From an uncultured bacterium (GTDB taxonomy: Bacteria > Pseudomonadota > Gammaproteobacteria > Burkholderiales > Burkholderiaceae_D): DNA of 5,633 bases. Where the stretch lies: NCBI GenBank assembly GCA_903872555.1, contig CAIQLE010000320.1, forward strand, positions 1-5,633, given 5' to 3'. The position numbers and the translations under genes were made by a program. The notes beneath the pieces were generated by a model that was not told the DNA's origin, ran no database searches, and saw only the letters and a list, made by a program, of their open reading frames with translations. Shown here piece after piece: positions 1 through 4,255 of the stretch. Every line of letters begins with the position of its first letter. Within the stretch, counting starts at the first letter, position 1.

Positions 1-1748
1 GCAGTTTCTTCAATCCGTGTGCCGGTCGGTGCGCGCATGTGCAGGCGTATCTGACCCGCATCGACTGCCGGAAAAAAATCCTCGCCAAGAATCAGAAATA
101 AGCCACAGGAAGCGACGCAAAAACTCAGGAAGGCCGTTGCAAACACTTTGCGCCTGACCAGCAGCGCACTCAGGGCTGACAAATAGATACGGCGCATGCG
201 CTCGAAGCTACGATCAAAATTCAGATGGATATTGCGCAATGCACTGGGCTTTTCAGTGCTGTGATGCGCCTGCATCTTCATCATCATCAGCGCCATGGTA
301 GGGACCAGTGTGCGCGACAGAAAGTAGGACGCCAGCATGGCAAACACCACAGCTTCAGCCAGTGGTACAAACAGATAGCGCGCCACGCCTGTCAGGAAGA
401 ACATAGGCAGGAACACGACGCAGATACACAAAGTCGATACCAGTGCTGGCACGGCAATTTCGCTGGCACCGTCAAAAATGGCGGTATACAGATCCTTGCC
501 CATGTGCAGATGACGCTCGATGTTCTCTATGGTGACAGTGGCATCGTCCACCAAAATGCCAATCGCCAGCGTCAGTCCGCCCAAGGTCATCAGGTTCAGG
601 GTCTCGCCCAATGCGCGCAGGACAAAAATGGAAACCAGAATCGAGAGCGGAATGGAGATAGCAATAATGCAGGTGCTACGCCAGTTACCCAGAAAAAGCA
701 AAATCAGCGCACCCGTCAACAAAGAAGCAATCACCGCTTCATGCAGCACGCTGTCGATCGCCGCTTTGACGAAAATGGACTGGTCGAACATGGTGACGAT
801 GCTCAGACCTTCGGGCATGCCTTTGGAAATTTCAGCGACCTTGGCTTTGACGTTCTCAACAATCTTTAGCGTCGATTCTGGTCCGCTCTTCAGCACGGTC
901 AGCAGCACACCACGCTGACCATTGTTCTTGACGATATTCTGTTGCGGCTGAAAGCCATCGCGCACGTGCGCAACTTCTTTCAGATAGGTGGTTGAGCCAT
1001 TCACCGTCTTGACGGGCAAGTCATTCAAACCATCAATACTGTCCGGTGAGCCGTTCAGCCTGACTGCATGCTCAAGCTCTTCGAGCTTGACAGTACCTGT
1101 GGGCAGAATCAGGTTCTGTGAACTGACGGCGTTGACGATGTCATTCGGTGTCAGACCTTTGGCAAGCATGGCCTCAGTATCGAGATCGACCGAGACTACG
1201 CGGAATTTACCGCCATAGGGATAAGGCACGGCCACGCCGGGAATCGTGATCAGCTGTGTACGTACCTGATTGATAGCGATGTCATTTAACTGCTGCTCAG
1301 ACATGACGGGACTGTTCAGTCCCACCTGCACGACCGGTACAGTCGATGCGGAGTAAGTGATGATCAGCGGCGGTACAGTACCGGCGGGCAGTGAACGCAG
1401 CATGAACTGGCTGATGGCCGTGATCTGAGACAGCGCGGTGGAGATATTGACGCTCTGATGAAAATACACTTTCACCACGGCGACACCGCCGGTGGATTGC
1501 GATTCGATATGCTCAATATCGTTGACTGTGGTTGTCAGCGCTTTTTCATACGGACTGACAATGCGCTCCCGCATGTCTTTCGGTGGCAGGCCGGTATATG
1601 ACCAGACGATGCTGACCACAGGTATGCGTATTTCAGGAAAGATATCCGTGGAGGTGGAACGCAACACGAAGGGTGTTGCAAGCAGGATCATCAGCGCCAT
1701 CACCAGATAGGTGTAAGGACGGCGCAATGCTATATCGACAAGCCACAT
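1..1748 (-). CDS. RND efflux permease, HAE1 type (3' end outside window)
   Basis: Inner-membrane proton-driven pump of the RND superfamily, which normally works with a periplasmic adaptor and an outer-membrane channel to expel hydrophobic or amphiphilic compounds. I translated this frame codon by codon: it is open for 582 codons with no stop or frameshift, about the first 55% of a usual protein of roughly 1,040 residues. TM1 lies near residues 12-30, then a periplasmic porter domain to about 330, then TM2 (339-354), TM3 (about 361-378), TM4 (391-411), TM5 (about 435-454), TM6 (458-490) and TM7 (about 535-553). TM4 carries the pair D401-D402 in GILVDDATVTIEN, matching the proton-relay aspartates of AcrB-type drug pumps rather than the single Asp of CzcA-type metal pumps. 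The ATG at 1748 gives the usual N-terminus MWLVDIALRRP, though no good Shine-Dalgarno precedes it. No adaptor gene lies upstream; partners could lie beyond position 1. The substrate cannot be told. Confidence 0.93.
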   Translation of the reverse strand, partial: MWLVDIALRRPYTYLVMALMILLATPFVLRSTSTDIFPEIRIPVVSIVWSYTGLPPKDMRERIVSPYEKALTTTVNDIEHIESQSTGGVAVVKVYFHQSVNISTALSQITAISQFMLRSLPAGTVPPLIITYSASTVPVVQVGLNSPVMSEQQLNDIAINQVRTQLITIPGVAVPYPYGGKFRVVSVDLDTEAMLAKGLTPNDIVNAVSSQNLILPTGTVKLEELEHAVRLNGSPDSIDGLNDLPVKTVNGSTTYLKEVAHVRDGFQPQQNIVKNNGQRGVLLTVLKSGPESTLKIVENVKAKVAEISKGMPEGLSIVTMFDQSIFVKAAIDSVLHEAVIASLLTGALILLFLGNWRSTCIIAISIPLSILVSIFVLRALGETLNLMTLGGLTLAIGILVDDATVTIENIERHLHMGKDLYTAIFDGASEIAVPALVSTLCICVVFLPMFFLTGVARYLFVPLAEAVVFAMLASYFLSRTLVPTMALMMMKMQAHHSTEKPSALRNIHLNFDRSFERMRRIYLSALSALLVRRKVFATAFLSFCVASCGLFLILGEDFFPAVDAGQIRLHMRAPTGTRIEET

Positions 1749-1823
1749 AAGAAAAACCAGGATGAAGGCACGTGATTCCCAAATAGTCCTCTGGAACTGT
1801 GCGCTTATTAATTTATGGCGTGG

Positions 1824-1829
1824 ATTATA
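1824..1829 (-). promoter_or_regulatory. Possible -10 box for the RND gene
   Basis: On the minus strand this reads TATAAT, a perfect sigma-70 -10 hexamer, about 75 bases before the RND start codon and downstream of the lysC terminator. The hexamer at the correct 17-base distance (AAGGCA) is a poor -35, and there is no extended -10 TG. If it is a promoter, it probably needs an activator. The predicted leader of about 70 bases is also without a Shine-Dalgarno next to the ATG. Confidence 0.45.
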
Positions 1830-1887
1830 GCTTGTCTGTAGCAGCTTGCCTTTGGAACAGCCGAAGCGTGCATTAGAAGTCCACGCT

Positions 1888-1921
1888 GAAAAAGACAGAG
1901 GCCGGGAGAGCCCCGGCCTCT
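1888..1921 (-). terminator. Rho-independent terminator of lysC
   Basis: On the minus strand a perfect 10-bp stem AGAGGCCGGG / CCCGGCCTCT (plus-strand arms 1912-1921 and 1897-1906) closes a 5-base loop. It is followed by GTC and a run of five T. It lies 20 bases after the lysC stop codon, points the right way, and separates lysC from the RND gene. Confidence 0.93.
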
Positions 1922-1941
1922 ATTGCCTGACTATTAAGCTT

Positions 1942-3192
1942 TTAAGCCTTTTCTAAACCAAAAGCCTTGTGCAGGGCTCTGACGGCCAGTTCCATATATT
2001 TTTCGTCGATCAGCACCGAGATCTTGATTTCAGAAGTGGAGATCATCTGTATGTTGATGCCCTCTTCCGACAAGGTGCGGAACATCTGCGATGCAATGCC
2101 GACATGGCTACGCATACCGACACCGACCACGGAAACTTTAGAGACCTTAGCATCGCCCATCACATGTGCTGCCTTCAGGTGCGCTTTCACATCACCATCG
2201 ATCAGTTTCAATGCCTTGTCATATTCACCACGGGGCACGGTGAAAGTGAAATCTGTTTTACCTTCCACCGACTGATTCTGAATAATCATATCGACTTCAA
2301 TATTCGCCTCTGCGACAGGTCCCAGGATCTGATACGCAATGCCGGGCTTGTCGGGCACGCCCATCACGGTGATTTTCGCTTCATCGCGATTGAAGGCTAT
2401 GCCGGTGATGGTGGCTTGTTCCATGTTGGTGTCTTCCTCAAACGAAATCAGGGTGCCGGAATTTGCTTCTTCTTCCAGCGGCATCAGCGGGTCCGTCAGC
2501 GAAGACAGCACCCGTGTAGGCATACGATAGTTACCGGCAAATTCCACCGAGCGGATTTGCAGCACTTTGGAACCCAGAGATGCCATTTCCAGCATTTCCT
2601 CGAAGGTCACGGTGCGCAGACGACGTGCATCGGAAACAACCCGCGGGTCGGTGGTGTAGACGCCATCGACATCTGTGTAGATCAGGCACTCAGACGCTTT
2701 CAGTGCAGCGGCAACCGCCACGGCTGAGGTGTCGGAACCACCGCGACCCAGGGTCGTGATATGGCCATCCGCATCTCTGCCCTGAAATCCGGTGATGATT
2801 ACCACACGGCCGGCATCCAGATCTTTTTTGACGCGAGCATCATCTATCGATTGAATTCTGGCCTTGTTGTAGGCGTTGTCCGTCACGATGGGTACCTGCC
2901 AGCCGGCATAGGAGACGGCTTGTTTGCCCAGCGACTGTAAGGCTAAGGCAAGTAATGCAACCGATACCTGCTCGCCGGTTGAAGCCAGCATGTCGAGTTC
3001 GCGTGGATCAGGCTCAGTGGTGATTTCTTTGGCCAGGCCCAGAAGGCGGTTGGTTTCGCCCGACATGGCCGAAGGCACAACAACTATCTGGTAACCAGCG
3101 TCATGCCATTTGGCGACGCGACGGGCCACGTTCTTGATGCGCTCGGTCGAGCCCATCGAGGTGCCGCCGTATTTATGAACGATCAAAGCCAT
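1942..3192 (-). CDS. lysC: Aspartate kinase (aspartokinase)
   Basis: Phosphorylates L-aspartate with ATP to 4-phospho-aspartate, the committed step of lysine/diaminopimelate, threonine and methionine synthesis, in the cytosol. The 416-residue length fits the stand-alone, feedback-regulated aspartokinases of beta-proteobacteria. The amino-acid kinase domain spans about residues 2-245, with KYGGTS at 7-12, SAMSGETNRLL at 41-51, GRGGSDTSA at 149-157 and YTDVDGVYTTDPR at 172-184. Two ACT domains follow (about 265-335 and 345-410), which in this family bind lysine and threonine. The start at 3192 was chosen because it gives the family N-terminus MALIVHKYGG. An upstream in-frame TTG (3270) would add 26 residues but would lie upstream of the likely promoter and needs part of it to be coding. 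No Shine-Dalgarno precedes the ATG. An internal start at codon 257 could yield a separate regulatory subunit. The gene has its own promoter and terminator. Confidence 0.97.
   Translation of the reverse strand: MALIVHKYGGTSMGSTERIKNVARRVAKWHDAGYQIVVVPSAMSGETNRLLGLAKEITTEPDPRELDMLASTGEQVSVALLALALQSLGKQAVSYAGWQVPIVTDNAYNKARIQSIDDARVKKDLDAGRVVIITGFQGRDADGHITTLGRGGSDTSAVAVAAALKASECLIYTDVDGVYTTDPRVVSDARRLRTVTFEEMLEMASLGSKVLQIRSVEFAGNYRMPTRVLSSLTDPLMPLEEEANSGTLISFEEDTNMEQATITGIAFNRDEAKITVMGVPDKPGIAYQILGPVAEANIEVDMIIQNQSVEGKTDFTFTVPRGEYDKALKLIDGDVKAHLKAAHVMGDAKVSKVSVVGVGMRSHVGIASQMFRTLSEEGINIQMISTSEIKISVLIDEKYMELAVRALHKAFGLEKA
2425..2439 (-). promoter_or_regulatory. Possible internal ribosome binding site within lysC
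   Basis: GAGGAAG on the minus strand (AGGAAG at 2433-2438) stands 8 bases before an in-frame ATG at 2422-2424, codon 257. Translation from here would give a 160-residue protein starting MEQATITGIAF and made of the two ACT domains. In Corynebacterium and Bacillus aspartokinases the beta subunit is made from an internal start; the corynebacterial one, as I recall it, begins at the matching position (MEEAVLTGVA). The site here is a better Shine-Dalgarno than that of the full-length start. The sequence GAGGAAG also encodes Glu-Glu residues, so chance remains possible. Confidence 0.45.
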
Positions 3193-3227
3193 TTTTGTGG
3201 GGGAATCTGCGGCTGAATAAACGCAAT

Positions 3228-3256
3228 ATTTTACATGGTGCAACGCGGAAAGCCAA
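3228..3256 (-). promoter_or_regulatory. Likely sigma-70 promoter of lysC
   Basis: On the minus strand TTGGCT (-35, 3251-3256, 4 of 6 to consensus) and TAAAAT (-10, 3228-3233, 5 of 6) are separated by exactly 17 bases. Transcription would begin near 3220, leaving a leader of about 28 bases before the lysC ATG. That leader is too short for a lysine riboswitch. The promoter sits in the 96-base gap after yhaV, so lysC can be expressed independently of the toxin-antitoxin operon. Confidence 0.6.
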
Positions 3257-3288
3257 TTTTTGAACGGCAATCGTCTGCGATTAAGGTC

Positions 3289-3789
3289 TCAGGACTTGGC
3301 CGCCAGCGCCATCAGGCGCCCTGCAGATTTTTGCGACTCCGATATTAACTGTTCCCAGCTATCCGGTGGCCTGCCCTTATTCAGCATTTTGGTAAACACG
3401 CGATAGGCATCATCATCACTTTCGTAGGCTCGTTTACTGGATTCATCATTGACCCATGCAAACACGATGAGCCTGCTGGCTTCGTGAAAACGAAAGAACA
3501 GACGATACTGCTGAAAGAATTTTGCACGAAACCAGTGCTTGCGCTGATCACCCAGCGTCATCCCCAAGCGATACTCAGGTCGGCTTGGATCTTCGGGTAT
3601 GACTTGGAAAGCCAGTTTAAGAATTGCAGAAAGCCGCTTGCTGGCATTTTTTTTGGTATACCCCACAGGGTCTTTAGTCTTGAGAGACTCTACTTCGCGT
3701 ATGAGAATCTCAAGCTGATCCAGAAACAGCGGATGCGCAAAGAGCGTCCAGCCTTCCGCCAAGACGGGTACTGCTACGGCTGGATTCAT
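3289..3789 (-). CDS. yhaV: Type II toxin YhaV, RelE-like ribonuclease
   Basis: Toxin of the PrlF-YhaV module. E. coli YhaV is an RNase of the RelE superfamily that cleaves mRNA during translation and arrests growth unless bound by PrlF. This 166-residue protein is close in length to E. coli YhaV (about 154). It shares the recognisable blocks GWTLFAHPLF (13-22), EVESLKTKDP (32-41), FRAKFFQQYRLFFRF (87-101), FAWVNDESSKRAY (110-122) and DAYRVFTKMLNKGRPPDSWE (127-146). The basic/aromatic stretch 84-101, rich in Arg and Phe, is where this family keeps key residues, and it looks intact. The ATG at 3787-3789 overlaps the prlF stop as ATGA, the mark of translational coupling. The protein extends about 15 residues past the usual C-terminus (SQKSAGRLMALAAKS). 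No frameshift or truncation is seen, so it is probably functional. Confidence 0.93.
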   Translation of the reverse strand: MNPAVAVPVLAEGWTLFAHPLFLDQLEILIREVESLKTKDPVGYTKKNASKRLSAILKLAFQVIPEDPSRPEYRLGMTLGDQRKHWFRAKFFQQYRLFFRFHEASRLIVFAWVNDESSKRAYESDDDAYRVFTKMLNKGRPPDSWEQLISESQKSAGRLMALAAKS

Positions 3790-4115
3790 TCATCCTCTGC
3801 CGATAACGGGGCTTGCAGATCGATCTCAACATCTTGGACCAGTGCCTGCATACGACTGAGCAGATCGGGATCAAGGGCCATCAGTTTTTCAGGATGCGAT
3901 GCCATGTCCTGTGACAGGAACTGCAAGAAAGCCTGCAGCACAGGATCAGACTCTTCCGCAACCTGCACCCGGCTAAGTACGACTTCACCATCAGCACGAA
4001 TGGCGTAATGAATTTTGTCGCGTTTGCCCAGCTTCAGCGCGCGTCTTACGGGCTCGGGCACGGTGGTTTGATATCGGTCGGTCAAGGTGGACTCCGCTTC
4101 CAGTGTGGTGTTCAT
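3786..4115 (-). CDS. prlF: Antitoxin PrlF (SohA), AbrB/MazE-like
   Basis: Antitoxin partner of YhaV. In E. coli PrlF binds and neutralises YhaV, and the complex represses its own operon; the gene was first known as sohA/prlF from suppressors of protease and export defects. The 109-residue length matches E. coli PrlF (about 111). Residues about 6-52 form a swapped-hairpin AbrB-type DNA-binding domain, with the signature RYQTTVPEPVRRALKLG (14-30) followed by IHYAIRADGEVVLSRV (35-50). The C-terminal part contains DPVLQAFLQFLSQDM (57-71), which resembles the E. coli segment MNAFLRFLDADI, then an acidic tail (SAEDE) as in E. coli (DDEIGDDE). This part probably wraps the toxin. A strong Shine-Dalgarno supports the ATG at 4115. 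It is first in the operon, upstream of the toxin, as usual for this family. The 20-bp palindrome 64 bases upstream is the likely operator. Confidence 0.94.
   Translation of the reverse strand: MNTTLEAESTLTDRYQTTVPEPVRRALKLGKRDKIHYAIRADGEVVLSRVQVAEESDPVLQAFLQFLSQDMASHPEKLMALDPDLLSRMQALVQDVEIDLQAPLSAEDE
3794..3798 (-). promoter_or_regulatory. Ribosome binding site of yhaV, inside the prlF end
   Basis: AGAGG on the minus strand lies within the last codons of prlF, 4 bases before the yhaV ATG. The gap is short, and the two genes share ATGA, so toxin translation probably depends on ribosomes finishing prlF. This would keep antitoxin in excess. Confidence 0.55.
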
Positions 4116-4119
4116 GGGG

Positions 4120-4125
4120 CCTCCT
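4120..4125 (-). promoter_or_regulatory. prlF: Strong Shine-Dalgarno of prlF
   Basis: A full AGGAGG on the minus strand, 4 bases before the prlF ATG. It is the best Shine-Dalgarno in the window and much stronger than those of lysC or the RND gene. This fits the need of a toxin-antitoxin operon to make more antitoxin than toxin, and it fixes the prlF start. Confidence 0.8.
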
Positions 4126-4165
4126 GTCTCGGTGCGGTTTTGGGCTTGATTTTTTTGCAGATGCG

Positions 4166-4180
4166 CCCTTGAACGAAGGG
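4166..4180. repeat. Short inverted repeat next to the palindrome
   Basis: CCCTT and AAGGG (arms 4166-4170 and 4176-4180) flank a 5-base spacer. It abuts and overlaps the large palindrome by two bases and covers the predicted -10 and transcription start. It could be a second, weaker operator half or a hairpin at the 5' end of the mRNA. At 5 bp per arm, chance is possible. Confidence 0.35.
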
Positions 4181-4205
4181 TAATGCAATTGCATTACCGA
4201 GTCAA
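4177..4205 (-). promoter_or_regulatory. Likely promoter of the prlF-yhaV operon
   Basis: On the minus strand TTGACT (-35, 4200-4205, 5 of 6 to consensus) is followed after 17 bases by TACCCT (-10, 4177-4182, 3 of 6). The start of transcription would fall near 4170, with a leader of about 55 bases that includes a run of seven A. The -10 is weak, so the call rests mainly on the strong -35, the correct spacing and the palindrome between the boxes. Confidence 0.55.
4179..4198. promoter_or_regulatory. Perfect 20-bp palindrome, probable PrlF-YhaV operator
   Basis: The sequence GGTAATGCAATTGCATTACC is identical on both strands with no spacer. It fills the space between the -35 and -10 boxes of the prlF promoter and overlaps the -10. 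Toxin-antitoxin complexes with AbrB/MazE-type antitoxins repress their own promoters by binding palindromes placed in this way. That this one is bound by PrlF is inference from position. Confidence 0.7.
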
Positions 4206-4206
4206 A

Positions 4207-4247
4207 CGGGAATATCAGCCTGTGATTTCAGGCTCAATCCAGTCCCG
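4207..4247 (-). repeat. Imperfect hairpin just after tilS
   Basis: An inner stem of 6 bp, AGCCTG / CAGGCT (arms 4217-4222 and 4229-4234), with a 6-base loop, is enclosed by an outer CGGGA / TCCCG pair (4207-4211 and 4243-4247). It starts 9 bases past the tilS stop codon. There is no run of T after it on the minus strand, so it is not a standard intrinsic terminator. It may stabilise the tilS 3' end or weakly reduce read-through into prlF. Confidence 0.4.
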
Positions 4248-4255
4248 ATCAGGCG

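Noticed and set aside
225..869. Plus-strand open frame of 214 codons
   Set aside because: It lies antisense to the RND gene, which I translated without interruption. Its product is rich in His and Gln with no recognisable domain, typical of a shadow frame.
1749..1941. A tRNA gene after lysC, as I recall in some relatives
   Set aside because: No cloverleaf-like set of arms or TTCGA-type T-loop could be found. The only strong stem is the lysC terminator.
1969..2727. Plus-strand open frame of 252 codons
   Set aside because: It is wholly antisense to the intact lysC gene. The His/Arg/Gln-rich product shows no family resemblance.
3193..3270. N-terminal extension of lysC to an in-frame TTG at 3270 (26 more residues)
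   Set aside because: The extra residues do not resemble aspartokinases, whose N-terminus is MALIVHKYGG. The best promoter (3228-3256) lies inside the extension, and no ribosome binding site precedes the TTG.
3193..3288. Lysine riboswitch or attenuator ahead of lysC
   Set aside because: The gap is only 96 bases and the predicted leader about 28, far shorter than a lysine riboswitch. I see no terminator-like stem with a T-run.
3484..4008. Plus-strand open frame of 174 codons across yhaV and prlF
   Set aside because: It is antisense to two well-recognised genes, has no ribosome binding site or domain, and crosses the gene boundary.
3991..4194. Minus-strand open frame of 67 codons overlapping prlF in another frame
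   Set aside because: Its start lies in the palindromic operator, it has no ribosome binding site, and it overlaps the clear prlF frame that has AGGAGG.
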